Positions 38,572-48,407 of a stretch of 64,000 nt of DNA are shown here, piece by piece (position 1 is the stretch's first letter; each line of letters starts with the position of its first letter). The position numbers and the translations under genes were made by a program. Below the pieces are notes generated by a model. That model saw only the letters and a program-made list of their open reading frames with translations. It searched no databases and was not told the DNA's origin. Source of the DNA: Nitrosomonas stercoris (lineage in GTDB: Bacteria; Pseudomonadota; Gammaproteobacteria; Burkholderiales; Nitrosomonadaceae); contig AP019755.1 in the NCBI GenBank assembly GCA_006742785.1, positions 62,001 to 126,000 of the forward strand, written 5' to 3'.

Positions 38572-39069
38572 ATTTACCCCCTTACCATCAAAGAATAAAC
38601 ATTTGAATTAATCTAAAAAATTGAATTTACTATCTTGGAATTCGTAAACTTATTTAAATCATCTGTAATCTGTTCAATATCTCGCTGCGGGACGCTTACA
38701 GCGTTAACATTGAACGCAAAACATGCACATAGTTCAAGCGCCCCCTATTTTCTTATGCAAGCTTACTTGGTACTCTCTTGATTAAAATTGCGAATGGACT
38801 TTTGGTAATGAATAAGTTTTTATCAGCAAACATTATCAATAACCATAAAAACGTATCATCATCGGCTATCATTCGTCTTTTAACACATCTCAATGCCTGG
38901 CGGATTGTGATTTTAAACTGCATAATTATTTCTGGACTATAATCGTATAACAATATCAACCCACATAGTCTCGTCTGGATTGTTAAAGTAACACCACACT
39001 ATACTCTGTTGTTGCGCGATGTTATTGACAATAACTGATTGTCATCACTTAACTTATTATTTGGATACG
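38572..39069. other. 498-bp gap upstream of the divergent lipoprotein gene
   Basis: No supported gene. A minus-strand frame of 68 codons (38753-38959) has no similarity I recognise and no clear ribosome site. The region holds the promoters of the Rieske gene (minus) and of the lipoprotein (plus), with the dyad at 39026-39044 before the latter. Confidence 0.45.
39026..39044. promoter_or_regulatory. Operator-like dyad overlapping a candidate -35 element
   Basis: TGACAAT-AACTG-ATTGTCA is a perfect 7-bp inverted repeat with a 5-bp centre. It overlaps TTGACA, a consensus -35 hexamer, 25 bp before the lipoprotein ATG at 39070. A repressor bound here would block the promoter. The -10 is not obvious, so the promoter itself is uncertain. 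Confidence 0.45.
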
Positions 39070-40449
39070 ATGAAAATGAATAACAAACAAACGACAATAT
39101 CACTACTCATCACGAGTATATTTTTATTGAGTTTGACTGCTTGTGACGGCCAACAGGAAGCAACTACTACCAAAAAAACTGCTGCAACCCCACAAGGCCC
39201 AACTACAGGTATCTTAGTTGACTCCGCAATCGAAGGAGTAACTTATTCAGCCTCTTCAGGCGCATCCGGCGTTACTGACGCAACTGGTCTATATAACTAT
39301 ACACACGGTGACAGTATTGAATTCAGTCTGGGTAAGCTCAATCTGGGCAAAATTCCTGGAGCAGGCATCACCACCCCGATTGAACTGTCCGCAGGCAATC
39401 AAAACAAACTATCAAATTTAATGATTTTATTTCAATCTTTAGATGCCGATAACAATCCCACAAACGGTATTTCTATCCCACAAGCAGCAATAGATGTGCT
39501 GGATGATTCACTTGATTTAACTACCGACCCAGATACTTTTACCAGCTCCGCTACGCTTGTTGCTGCACGCGAAGCAGCCAATATACCGGGCAACATCAAA
39601 ACTGCGGATGAAGCTAATGCCCATTTTTTGTCGCAAGCAATTAACATGGTTAGCCATAATTTGTGGGTATACGAAGACAAGGACAGCATCAAGTTCTTCC
39701 GTTTCTCAAATGATGGTAGTGGAGAATATCTGAACGGGGTAGTTACGCCAGATGATTCGTGTGACGTTAACCGCGCTTGTGGTGCTAAACTTGTTTTCAC
39801 TGCTGGTGTGGAGTACGGTGTCGCAACAGCCACTGAATATGATGAGCGTGGCTTCAAACTAACGAGCATCCCTGAAATAGATACCAATGCTCAATCTGGT
39901 TTATCTCATCCTCGCCCAAATTGGCGCCTTTATACTGATAGCCATGAACTCATTATCTCCGATGTTGTTATTGTTCAGCGTGAGAGAGAACAACCGGGGA
40001 TATTTGCCGAATTGTTCCATATTGCAGAACCACTGGAACTCAGCTCAGATGATGAAGTTGCTGAGACCACCGTGCAAGAAACCCGTTATCGCAAAATGGA
40101 TAACGCACAAGGTATCGTTGGCGCATGGACCACGGACAAAGACGTAATCAAATCACCTGTACTCCTGTTCTTCCCAAATAATCGCTATATGCTGGTTGAT
40201 CCAGATAGCAGTATTGGCAAGGCATCAGCAGAATGCGCAAAACCTGGCGTCGAACTAGCTACCTATGACTACAACGCTGGCAGCAATGCGCTCAAATTAT
40301 CCAGCTTAACCTACAATACAACCGGGTGTGCTGGATTATCAGAATACATTGATAAGCCAATTACCTTTGAAATAGGAAGTGATACACAAACGGCTAAACT
40401 TTCCGGACCCGGATTAGCAGCTGTGACGTTACATCGTATTTCCCACTAA
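39070..40449 (+). CDS. Large lipoprotein of unknown function
   Basis: A 459-residue precursor. The signal peptide with lipobox SLTAC (Cys near residue 25) is followed by a Thr-rich linker, then a beta-rich domain of a type common in bacterial surface lipoproteins (GILVDSAIEGVTYSASSG, GLYNYTHGDSIEF). The C-terminal half contains GIVGAWTTDKDVIKSPVLLF and ends in another beta domain. Four Cys after the lipid Cys could pair in disulfides. The ATG at 39070 is preferred over an upstream start at 39019 because it directly precedes the signal peptide. No enzymatic motif is visible. Probably outer-membrane and monocistronic. Confidence 0.75.
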   Translation: MKMNNKQTTISLLITSIFLLSLTACDGQQEATTTKKTAATPQGPTTGILVDSAIEGVTYSASSGASGVTDATGLYNYTHGDSIEFSLGKLNLGKIPGAGITTPIELSAGNQNKLSNLMILFQSLDADNNPTNGISIPQAAIDVLDDSLDLTTDPDTFTSSATLVAAREAANIPGNIKTADEANAHFLSQAINMVSHNLWVYEDKDSIKFFRFSNDGSGEYLNGVVTPDDSCDVNRACGAKLVFTAGVEYGVATATEYDERGFKLTSIPEIDTNAQSGLSHPRPNWRLYTDSHELIISDVVIVQREREQPGIFAELFHIAEPLELSSDDEVAETTVQETRYRKMDNAQGIVGAWTTDKDVIKSPVLLFFPNNRYMLVDPDSSIGKASAECAKPGVELATYDYNAGSNALKLSSLTYNTTGCAGLSEYIDKPITFEIGSDTQTAKLSGPGLAAVTLHRISH

Positions 40450-40463
40450 TATAAAACACTATT

Positions 40464-40512
40464 TCAGCCTTCCGAGAGCATGGATATGCACACGATTCTT
40501 TCGGACGGCTGA
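40464..40512 (+). terminator. Imperfect stem-loop between the lipoprotein and priA
   Basis: TCAGCC-TT-CCGA pairs with TCGG-AC-GGCTGA around a loop of about 25 bases, with TATTATTCC after it. It is placed 15 bp after the lipoprotein stop and 19 bp before the priA start. Confidence 0.35.
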
Positions 40513-40530
40513 TATTATTCCTTCCTGGTA

Positions 40531-42732
40531 ATGACAATTGTGCAGGTTGCACTGGATGTTCCAGTGGATCGATTGTTTGATTACCTCGCTCCAGATGCAG
40601 ATGTAGCCGATATTGGTCGTTGCGTACACGTCTCCTTCGGTAATAGAAAATGCGGTGGTATCATTCTAGCAATCAGCCATGCCTCCGCTATTCCCCACAA
40701 CAAGCTGAAGGCGGTTAGTTTTATCGACCGTGATACTCCAGCTTTATCAACATCCTTACTCAAATTATTCGAATTTTGCAGTAGCTATTACCACCACCCT
40801 ATCGGCCAGGTAATTGCCAACGGTTTGCCGACACTACTACGTAATCCCAAACACCAAGCAACCAATCAGTTACAACACAATCAGGAATGGGTGTTAACCG
40901 AAACCGGGAAGAATATTGGTCTTGAAGACATTTCGTCGCGCTCCAAAGCCAAACGCAATATATTTTCCAAGTTACTGGAAAATGGAGTGATTACAGCGGA
41001 AACTTACCAGGCAATGACTCCTTATGTTCGCAAACAGCTACGCGAGCTGGCAAATTTGGGATGGGTTGCGCAACAAGCATCCTCTTTCCAAAAATTGCCT
41101 TTCAAAGTCACTTCATCCTTTACGCCGACTACAGAACAACAACACGCCATTGCCAAAATTCTGGCTCATACAGATACTTTTACTCCCTGGCTACTGCATG
41201 GCATCACTGGTAGCGGCAAAACAGAAATTTATTTGCAGATTGCGGCAACATTATTAGCACAACAGAAACAAGTTCTTGTTTTAGTGCCAGAAATCAACCT
41301 CACTCCACAATTAGAAGCCGTTTTTCGTCAACGTTTTCCCACCACCTTGCTGGTGAGTCTACACAGTGGGCTTAATCACACGGAACGCTTGCAAGGCTGG
41401 TTACATGCGCAACAAGGAAAAGCTGGCATTATTCTGGGAACACGCTTGGCAATTTTTACCCCCATTCCTAAATTGGGACTAATTATTGTTGACGAGGAGC
41501 AAGATCATTCCTTTAAACAACAAGATGGATTACGCTATTCAGCACGCGATCTTGCAGTTTATCGTGCCAGACAAGCCAATGTTCCAATCATACTGGGATC
41601 AGCCACTCCTTCTCTGGAAAGCTATCAGCTGGCACGTAGTGGTCGCTATCAATTGCTGCAATTACATACGCGAGCTATCAGCCAAGCAACCCTGCCCACA
41701 ATTCGCTGCATTGATACACGTACCGCTCCAGTGTCAGAAGGTTTCTCAGAATCTATACTAAAAGCGCTAGATCAATCACTGCGACAGAAACAACAAAGTT
41801 TGGTATTTATTAATCGACGCGGTTATTCACCGGTTTTATTGTGTAAATCCTGCAATTGGATTGCCACCTGCGGGCGTTGCTCCAGCCGCTTGGTGGTTCA
41901 TTTACGCAACCAACAACTACGTTGTCATTACTGTGGCGATCGACAATCAATTATGCTGACATGTCCACAATGTGGTGATCCGGATATTTTGCCGCTTGGT
42001 CACGGTACACAGCGAATTGAAGCCACATTAACCAAACAATTTCCTCAGGCAAATATCTTGCGGGTTGATCGTGACAGCATTCGTCAGAAAACAGCCTGGC
42101 GTACCATACTTAATACCATTCACCGGGGAGAAGCTGATATTTTGATTGGCACTCAACTGCTTGCCAAAGGACATGATTTTCCTAATCTTGGTCTGGTATG
42201 TGTGCTCAATGCCGATTCTTCTTTATATAGCACTGATTTTCGTGCCGAGGAACATCTTTTTGCGCAACTGATGCAAGTGGCGGGACGTGCTGGCCGAGCA
42301 CATATTCACGGCACTGTTTTGATACAAACTGAATTTCCGCAACATCCGCTATACCAGGCGTTAACACAACAAGATTATGCAGCATACGCACAAGTATTGC
42401 TGGCTGCACGCAAAGCTGCCTACTTTCCACCTTTTTCTTATCTGGCCGTATTACGCGCAGAAGCACCAGAACTCTCCGAAGCGCTCACATTTCTGAAACA
42501 GGCAGCTGACACAGCCACTACTACCGAGGAATATGACAGCATCCAGCTATTTGATCCGGTACCCGCTTATATGGTGAGACTCAAAGGATTAGAACGTGCA
42601 CAATTACTGATTCAGGCAGCTTCACGCAAGCGTTTACAAATATTTTTGGATGACTGGTATCAGAAAATTATAACTCTGCCAGTACGTGGCAAGCTGCGCT
42701 GGCATTTGGATGTGGATCCGTTGACCATTTGA
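40531..42732 (+). CDS. priA: Primosomal protein N' (replication restart helicase PriA)
   Basis: A 733-residue PriA: N-terminal DNA 3'-end binding domain, helicase core with Walker A GITGSGKTEIY, DEEQDHSFKQ box and GSATPSLES. Four CxxC zinc pairs follow (CKSCNWIATCGRC, then CHYCGD and CPQCGD), and motif V/VI GTQLLAKGHDFPNL and QVAGRAGRA. It reloads DnaB at stalled forks. It converges with the universal stress gene, 47 bp apart. Confidence 0.96.
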   Translation: MTIVQVALDVPVDRLFDYLAPDADVADIGRCVHVSFGNRKCGGIILAISHASAIPHNKLKAVSFIDRDTPALSTSLLKLFEFCSSYYHHPIGQVIANGLPTLLRNPKHQATNQLQHNQEWVLTETGKNIGLEDISSRSKAKRNIFSKLLENGVITAETYQAMTPYVRKQLRELANLGWVAQQASSFQKLPFKVTSSFTPTTEQQHAIAKILAHTDTFTPWLLHGITGSGKTEIYLQIAATLLAQQKQVLVLVPEINLTPQLEAVFRQRFPTTLLVSLHSGLNHTERLQGWLHAQQGKAGIILGTRLAIFTPIPKLGLIIVDEEQDHSFKQQDGLRYSARDLAVYRARQANVPIILGSATPSLESYQLARSGRYQLLQLHTRAISQATLPTIRCIDTRTAPVSEGFSESILKALDQSLRQKQQSLVFINRRGYSPVLLCKSCNWIATCGRCSSRLVVHLRNQQLRCHYCGDRQSIMLTCPQCGDPDILPLGHGTQRIEATLTKQFPQANILRVDRDSIRQKTAWRTILNTIHRGEADILIGTQLLAKGHDFPNLGLVCVLNADSSLYSTDFRAEEHLFAQLMQVAGRAGRAHIHGTVLIQTEFPQHPLYQALTQQDYAAYAQVLLAARKAAYFPPFSYLAVLRAEAPELSEALTFLKQAADTATTTEEYDSIQLFDPVPAYMVRLKGLERAQLLIQAASRKRLQIFLDDWYQKIITLPVRGKLRWHLDVDPLTI

Positions 42733-42779
42733 AGATTTGTTCAATATAAATACTGAAGTAAATCTCTGTTAGCTGTCAA

Positions 42780-43226
42780 TCACTCTTTAGTTTCTCGAAT
42801 CAGTAATACTGGCACAATTGCCATACGAACGATTCCTTCAGCCACACTGCCAAGTAATAGCCGGCTAAAACCAGAACGGCCATGCGTACCAATCACAATC
42901 AAATCTGCTTGCCAACGCTTGACTTCTTCCATTAACAAATGAGCAATACGCTCGTTATTGGATGGGATCAGCCTAGTTTCCACTGAAATACCGGCAGTTT
43001 TTACCCTGTCTTCCGCCTGGGTTAATATTTTTTCACCACAATCATGAATTGTTTTTTGTAATTCTTCATAATTGAAGTAATTTTCATCCACCAGATAAAT
43101 CGCATCTTCGTAAATATGCACGAGTTCAAGCTTGGCATCCATTTGCTTGGCCAATTTAATGGCTTCCTGTAAAGCCAGGTCTGAAGTAGCACTGCCATCA
43201 ATTGGCACTAGAATTCTCTGGTACAT
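42780..43226 (-). CDS. Universal stress protein A family
   Basis: A 148-residue single-domain Usp starting [18 protein letters not shown], with the ATP-binding motif [22 protein letters not shown] near the C-terminus, so an ATP-binding subtype. Shine-Dalgarno GGGAG precedes the start. Likely a stress-induced cytoplasmic dimer. Confidence 0.92.
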   Translation of the reverse strand: MYQRILVPIDGSATSDLALQEAIKLAKQMDAKLELVHIYEDAIYLVDENYFNYEELQKTIHDCGEKILTQAEDRVKTAGISVETRLIPSNNERIAHLLMEEVKRWQADLIVIGTHGRSGFSRLLLGSVAEGIVRMAIVPVLLIRETKE

Positions 43227-43339
43227 TCAATATCTCCCTGCAAATATTGCATTGATCGGATCAAAATTTTCTTGCCATTCTTCCCGCTGCATTATTTTTG
43301 GCAATCAATACCTAGTGTAGTGTTAGAAAACGAAATAAA

Positions 43340-44971
43340 TCAAGCGCTGCGCAGACGTGAAAATCTGATCATTAATACTGTTAGCATCGGTAATACAAAC
43401 CCGATAATGGTTACGATAATCAACAAAGTGCCTAATTCACTATAATCTGCTGGCACGGTTATTTCACCTGTATCGATATCTGTAACTTCACGGGTTACCA
43501 CAAAGATCTGATTAATATACTTGGTGGCTAATTGGGAAGCAGATAAAGCCAGATTGGTAAATGAAGCCATCACGGCAAAGAAGGTTGCTTTTAAGTTTTC
43601 TGGCGCTGAATTAGCAATCCACGCCAACATTGGAATCATGGCGATTTGCCCCAACGGAGATTCCAGCGCGGTATCAATAACAGCAATAAAACGTGCATCG
43701 ACCACCCCTCCTGTATGCGCTGCAGTCCATTCATGCAAACCAAAATACATGGAAATAATCGGCAGTGATAAAACCGTGCCGGCAATGGTTAGCGCACCAA
43801 TAACATAAGCCATGGATCGTTCTGCCATAAAACGGCGAAAAATAAACATGCCAGCCAACGTCAGCACTGATCCAATCAAGGAAAGCGTTGCCAAAAATTG
43901 TTGATCAAATCCTAGCTCATCAATCATCCACCAAGTTGCACCTGCCCCTGGTGAGGGTATAGCGCGAAATACAAATACCAGCAATGCTGTTCCTACCAAA
44001 ACATTACGCGCATCATTTTCTAGCTCGGCAGTTAATTGGCGGATAAGGAACAGTACAATTAGCATGGATAAGCCAAAAACAATTTCTTCTGCACCATTTA
44101 CCTGCACCAGCCCAACACCCAGTGACACCACTGTAAAAACCAGCCCACCTCCTAATATCCACCAGTTAACAGCTGGTGTTTCAACATGGACACTGGTTAA
44201 TGTTTCTATTTCTTCACGATTTAATCCTTGAGCAGCAAAATGTTTTATCTCACGGTATCGTAACCAACTAGCCAGCCAGATCCCACACACTGACACTACC
44301 GGAATAACCAGCGCGAGCTGATAAATGAGCAAATAGGCTTCACCTTTGCCAGCTTCAGATAGAGTGGCTACGTCCTTCATGAGTACGACATTTGCTACCG
44401 CAACCAGAATGCCACCACCAATAATAGCCACTCGTCCCAGTGTTTGCATGGTGATGTGCATTTGCTTACGCACATCTAGGTCAATTAGTTGCCCATTCGG
44501 ATCTACTCGTGGTACTGCTTCCACTGTCATAGCATCCGCCACCACGTCTTGCACAATGTAGCCAATGGGAGCAAGTAATGCTGCCAATACATACCAATCT
44601 GATAATGGCGCAATCGCACGCATTATTTCGGTATGGCTTAGCAAACCAATCATGATGAAAAGACTGATGGCAATCAAGCCGGCGCCCAGATAGACCAGCA
44701 CACTCTTCCAGCGCCACATCAAATCTACCAGATGGCCCAGAGGCATTTTAAGCGCCCAGGGTAATGTCATCCAGAAACCGAGTGCAGCTAAAAACTCTGC
44801 TGATAGTCCTAACCTTTCTTTGACGTAAAAAGTGCCGACTATGCCAGTGAGACTAGAGATACCAGCTGCCAGATAAACCATCAACGGCGGCATGTAGGAA
44901 AGCCGCATCTCCCGGCCCAGTGACAGCAAATTGAGGTCAACCCACCGCCACATGGCAGTGAATAACCTCAT
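43340..44971 (-). CDS. MFS-type membrane transporter (BT1/folate-biopterin-like)
   Basis: A 543-residue protein with about 12 predicted helices. MPPLMVYLAAGISSLTGIVG and FWMTLPWALKMPLGHLVDLM resemble the BT1/MFS family, and GYIVQDVVADAMTVEAVPR is a characteristic loop. The start at 44971 avoids overlap with the protease gene; a frame continuing to 45070 has no support. It lies 25 bp downstream of the DegS/DegQ-type gene. Substrate unknown. Confidence 0.78.
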   Translation of the reverse strand: MRLFTAMWRWVDLNLLSLGREMRLSYMPPLMVYLAAGISSLTGIVGTFYVKERLGLSAEFLAALGFWMTLPWALKMPLGHLVDLMWRWKSVLVYLGAGLIAISLFIMIGLLSHTEIMRAIAPLSDWYVLAALLAPIGYIVQDVVADAMTVEAVPRVDPNGQLIDLDVRKQMHITMQTLGRVAIIGGGILVAVANVVLMKDVATLSEAGKGEAYLLIYQLALVIPVVSVCGIWLASWLRYREIKHFAAQGLNREEIETLTSVHVETPAVNWWILGGGLVFTVVSLGVGLVQVNGAEEIVFGLSMLIVLFLIRQLTAELENDARNVLVGTALLVFVFRAIPSPGAGATWWMIDELGFDQQFLATLSLIGSVLTLAGMFIFRRFMAERSMAYVIGALTIAGTVLSLPIISMYFGLHEWTAAHTGGVVDARFIAVIDTALESPLGQIAMIPMLAWIANSAPENLKATFFAVMASFTNLALSASQLATKYINQIFVVTREVTDIDTGEITVPADYSELGTLLIIVTIIGFVLPMLTVLMIRFSRLRSA

Positions 44972-44996
44972 GAAAAACCTGCTATTTGTCACCCGA

Positions 44997-46136
44997 TCAG
45001 CCTGGGCGCTTGCCGATTTGTACCTGGATATCCAGCTGCGCACCATTGCGGAAAACAGAAAGTACTGCAACCTTACCTGGTGGTAAAGCTGCCACTCTAT
45101 TTAACATCTCTGATGCATTGGAAATAGATTCATTATTGACCGCAACCAGCACATCACCCGGTTTGATGCCTGCATCATCAGCTGGTCCATTCTTAAGTAC
45201 GCCTGCAATCAGGGTGCCATCGGTGCTGTTTAAATTCAGAGACTCAGCCAGCTCGGGCGTAATATCCTGCATACTGACTCCCAACCAGCCACGCGTGACA
45301 CTACCTGTTTCAATGATTTGCTGCATGATCTGCTTGGCCACATCTCCCGGAATAGCAAAACCAATACCTAATGAACCACCAGAACGAGAATAAATAGCTG
45401 TATTGATGCCAATTAAATTGCCAGCGGTATCTGTTAACGCGCCACCAGAATTACCTGGATTAATTGCTGCATCCGTCTGTATGAAATTCTCATAAGTGTT
45501 AATGCCCACCTGAGAACGCCCTAACGCCCCAATAATTCCCATTGTCACAGTTTGACCCACTCCGAAAGGATTGCCAATGGCTAGCACAATATCTCCCACC
45601 CGAGCTTGTTTGGAATCGCCAAAGGTAATAGTGGGAAGATTACCCAATTTGATCTTTAATACAGCTAGATCGCTTTCTGGATCTGAACCGATCAAACGTG
45701 CTTCGGCTTTCCTTCCATCCATTAATGCCACTTGAATTTCACTGGCAGCTTCCACTACGTGGTGGTTCGTGAGAATATAGCCTTCCGGACTCACAATAAC
45801 CCCTGAACCCAGACTAGAAGAACGCTCGGTTCTCGGGCTGAAACGGTTACCGAAAAATTGCTGAAAAACAGGATCATCCATAAAAGGATGAGAAGGCACT
45901 CTAACTTCCTTACTGGTAAAAATGTTGACGACAGAAGGCATGGATAATTCTGCAGCGGTATGAAAGCTACCCAGATTCAGCGCGTCCTGACCATCGGTCT
46001 TGACTGCTTCACGAATCGTGGCCAATTTACCGCGAGGTGTCCAGGGCAACAGCTCCGGCCGTAAGGTCGAAACAACGAAAAAGATAGCAAGCAGCACTGT
46101 TACCGTTTGTGTGAAAATAAGCCAAAGTCTTTGCAT
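44997..46136 (-). CDS. Trypsin-like periplasmic protease (DegS/DegQ type)
   Basis: A 379-residue protein with an N-terminal membrane anchor (residues 4-24), an S1C protease domain and one PDZ domain (about 275-370). The catalytic triad is visible: His in ILTNHHVVEAA, Asp in ESDLAVLKI and Ser in NPGNSGGALTD. One PDZ plus a membrane anchor is the DegS layout, which cuts anti-sigma factor before RseP; the family also includes soluble DegQ-like forms. No rseA or sigma-E gene is in the window. Divergent from the Nif3-like gene. Confidence 0.9.
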   Translation of the reverse strand: MQRLWLIFTQTVTVLLAIFFVVSTLRPELLPWTPRGKLATIREAVKTDGQDALNLGSFHTAAELSMPSVVNIFTSKEVRVPSHPFMDDPVFQQFFGNRFSPRTERSSSLGSGVIVSPEGYILTNHHVVEAASEIQVALMDGRKAEARLIGSDPESDLAVLKIKLGNLPTITFGDSKQARVGDIVLAIGNPFGVGQTVTMGIIGALGRSQVGINTYENFIQTDAAINPGNSGGALTDTAGNLIGINTAIYSRSGGSLGIGFAIPGDVAKQIMQQIIETGSVTRGWLGVSMQDITPELAESLNLNSTDGTLIAGVLKNGPADDAGIKPGDVLVAVNNESISNASEMLNRVAALPPGKVAVLSVFRNGAQLDIQVQIGKRPG

Positions 46137-46173
46137 GGAGAATCCTACGTCCCAAATGAACAGAAAAAGTATT

Positions 46174-46920
46174 ATGCACCAAAATATATTGGAAAATTAT
46201 CTGAATGATCTCTTAAATATCCAACAGTTCCAGGATTATTGTCCGAATGGACTGCAAATAGAAGGAAAAACTTCCATTCAAATGTTGGTCAGCGGAGTAA
46301 CAGCCTCTCAGGATTTGATACAGGCGGCGCTCGATTTACACGCTGATGCCATTATTGTTCATCATGGTTATTTTTGGCGAGGTGAAAATGCCTGTTTACG
46401 TGGTATCAAATATCAGCGCATTGCTACGCTGATTAAACATAATATCAATCTTTATGCTTACCACCTGCCATTGGATGCTCATGCCAAGCTAGGTAACAAC
46501 ACACTGCTTGGTCAAAAACTAGGTATTACCGAAGAAGGACGTTTTGGTGAATACGATATTGCCGCGTTTGGCTCCTTTCCTGAACCAATCAACCTGCAGA
46601 CACTGGATGGCTTATTAAGCTCGACACTCAATCGCCCACCACTGATTATTGGAGATCCACTTAAAACCATTCAGCGGGTGGCCTGGTGTACTGGAGCAGC
46701 ACAAAGCTATTTTGAAGCTGCTATTCAACAAGGAGTAGATGCATTTATCACAGGTGAAATCTCAGAACAGAATGTTCATACCGCCAGAGAAACAGGAGTG
46801 GCCTTTGTTTCAGCAGGACACCACGCTACCGAACGCTACGGTATTCAGGCGCTTGGTGAGCACATTACAAAAAAATTCAGCATCACGCATCACTTTGTGG
46901 ATATCGATAATCCAGTATGA
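46174..46920 (+). CDS. Nif3-like dinuclear metal centre protein (YbgI family)
   Basis: A 248-residue hexameric-type protein with metal-binding His motifs: IVHHGYFW, YHLPLDAH, ITGEISEQNVHTARE and SAGHHATERYG. E. coli YbgI starts at the equivalent of the ATG at 46174; an ATG six codons earlier (46156) is also possible. The gene is next to the DegS/DegQ-like gene and divergent. Function is conserved but not settled (nucleotide or metal-dependent hydrolase proposals). Confidence 0.87.
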   Translation: MHQNILENYLNDLLNIQQFQDYCPNGLQIEGKTSIQMLVSGVTASQDLIQAALDLHADAIIVHHGYFWRGENACLRGIKYQRIATLIKHNINLYAYHLPLDAHAKLGNNTLLGQKLGITEEGRFGEYDIAAFGSFPEPINLQTLDGLLSSTLNRPPLIIGDPLKTIQRVAWCTGAAQSYFEAAIQQGVDAFITGEISEQNVHTARETGVAFVSAGHHATERYGIQALGEHITKKFSITHHFVDIDNPV

Positions 46921-46982
46921 TTTGTCATACCAGCACGACAGCTGAACAAAAACAAGCGCCTGTTCTCAAATAACGAAGTTAC

Positions 46983-47111
46983 CTATTGTTGCTCTTTGTC
47001 TTTATGATCTAATTGTTCCGACGTTTCTTTTTTTTTGCGAGGAAGTGTCCACCAGATCACAAAAATAAATAAGCTGAGCGCTAATATTGCTTCAAGTGCT
47101 AAAATCCACAT
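46983..47111 (-). CDS. 42-residue single-pass membrane protein
   Basis: A short frame reading MWILALEAILALSLFIFVIWW then TLPRKKKETSEQ and a charged tail (LDHKDKEQQ). One hydrophobic helix (residues 2-22) is followed by Arg-Lys-Lys-Lys, so the tail is probably cytoplasmic. Coding is supported by the clean helix plus positive-inside pattern and by its fit between the Nif3-like gene and mltA, though no clear Shine-Dalgarno is seen (CTCTTCCC lies on the plus strand). I do not recognise a family. It resembles the small subunits or regulators of membrane complexes. Confidence 0.6.
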   Translation of the reverse strand: MWILALEAILALSLFIFVIWWTLPRKKKETSEQLDHKDKEQQ

Positions 47112-47127
47112 ACTCTTCCCATAAAAA

Positions 47128-48387
47128 ATGTTTGCAGAAAATCAATACTTTAACCGAAATTATCTGAAAACCCAATGGATTACTTTGCTGCTTTTAATTC
47201 TGATTTCATCAGGATTAATCAGCTGTAAAACCGACACGGCACCTACTAAATCTGTCAAACCTCAATCTTCTACTCAAACAGCCGCGATTCCACCCTCTTC
47301 TCCGCCACTGGATCCATCGCAAGATAGCAAAGATAAAATTAATCCCAAACATCTGAAAGCGGTGAGTTGGTCAACACTGCCAGATTGGCAACAAGACAAC
47401 CCACAACTGGCATGGAAAGCTTTTTTACAAAGCTGTCAATCACTTGCGCAACGTTCACTATGGCGAACAGTATGTGCACAAGCTAGCGCGATCAAAACTA
47501 CCGATGAATACGCTATCCGTCTTTTTCTTGAGAAACACTTTACGCCTTATCAGGTGATGAATGGCGATGGTACTACTACCGGTTTGATAACCGGTTACTA
47601 TGAACCCTTGCTCAAAGGTAGCCGCCAATACAGCCCTCGCTTTCGTTATCCGCTTTATTCCGCTCCAGATGATTTACTAACGGTTGAGCTGGCCGAAATG
47701 CTCCCCGACACAGATCAAAAATCATTACGAGGACGCTTGGAAGGAAAAAAAATACTTCCCTATTACACTCGAGCAGAAATAGAAAATAACCGTGATCTCT
47801 TAAAAGGCAAGGAGCTTATCTGGGTAGAAGATGAAGTTGAGCTGTTTTTTCTCCAGATACAAGGTTCTGGTCGCATCATTTTGGAGAACGGCGAGACTGT
47901 CAAAATTGGTTATGCGGATAACAACGGCCACCCTTATCGATCTATTGGAAAAATATTGATTGAACAAGGAGAATTACCTGCTTGGCAAGTATCCATGCAA
48001 GCAATTAAACAATGGGGCCAACAAAACCCAGACAAACTCAAGGCATTGTTGCACCAAAACGCACGCTATATTTTCTTTCGTGAACTACCAGCCAATCTGG
48101 CTGGGCCAATTGGCGCACTGGGTGTGCCCTTGACAGCCGGCAGAAGTCTAGCAATCGATCCTAAGAATATTCCACTGGGAGCGCCAATTTACTTGGCCAC
48201 CACCTGGCCCAATACCGCCAAACCACTTAATCGGCTTATGATCGCCCAAGATACCGGCAATGCAATTAAAGGAAACATACGTGCTGATTTTTTCTGGGGA
48301 CATAGCCCAGAAGCCAAGACACAAGCAGGAAAAATGAAGCAAAAAGCACGTATGTGGGTATTGCTTCCCAAACAATCTCAGAAATAA
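47128..48387 (+). CDS. mltA: Membrane-bound lytic murein transglycosylase A
   Basis: A 419-residue lipoprotein precursor with lipobox LISC (Cys near residue 34). The MltA core (about 130-310) has GLITGYYEPLLKGS and ELIWVEDEVELFFLQIQGSG; the 3D domain at the C-terminus has LMIAQDTGNAIKGNIRADFFWG with its catalytic Asp cluster. It cleaves peptidoglycan to give anhydromuropeptides. An alternative start nearer the signal peptide is possible, since the first 15 residues look unlike one. Confidence 0.93.
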   Translation: MFAENQYFNRNYLKTQWITLLLLILISSGLISCKTDTAPTKSVKPQSSTQTAAIPPSSPPLDPSQDSKDKINPKHLKAVSWSTLPDWQQDNPQLAWKAFLQSCQSLAQRSLWRTVCAQASAIKTTDEYAIRLFLEKHFTPYQVMNGDGTTTGLITGYYEPLLKGSRQYSPRFRYPLYSAPDDLLTVELAEMLPDTDQKSLRGRLEGKKILPYYTRAEIENNRDLLKGKELIWVEDEVELFFLQIQGSGRIILENGETVKIGYADNNGHPYRSIGKILIEQGELPAWQVSMQAIKQWGQQNPDKLKALLHQNARYIFFRELPANLAGPIGALGVPLTAGRSLAIDPKNIPLGAPIYLATTWPNTAKPLNRLMIAQDTGNAIKGNIRADFFWGHSPEAKTQAGKMKQKARMWVLLPKQSQK

Positions 48388-48407
48388 TGTTTTATTACAA
48401 AAATTGA

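Noticed and set aside
38753..38959. 68-codon minus-strand frame in the gap before the large lipoprotein
   Set aside because: No Shine-Dalgarno, no recognisable motif, and it spans DNA better explained as promoter region.
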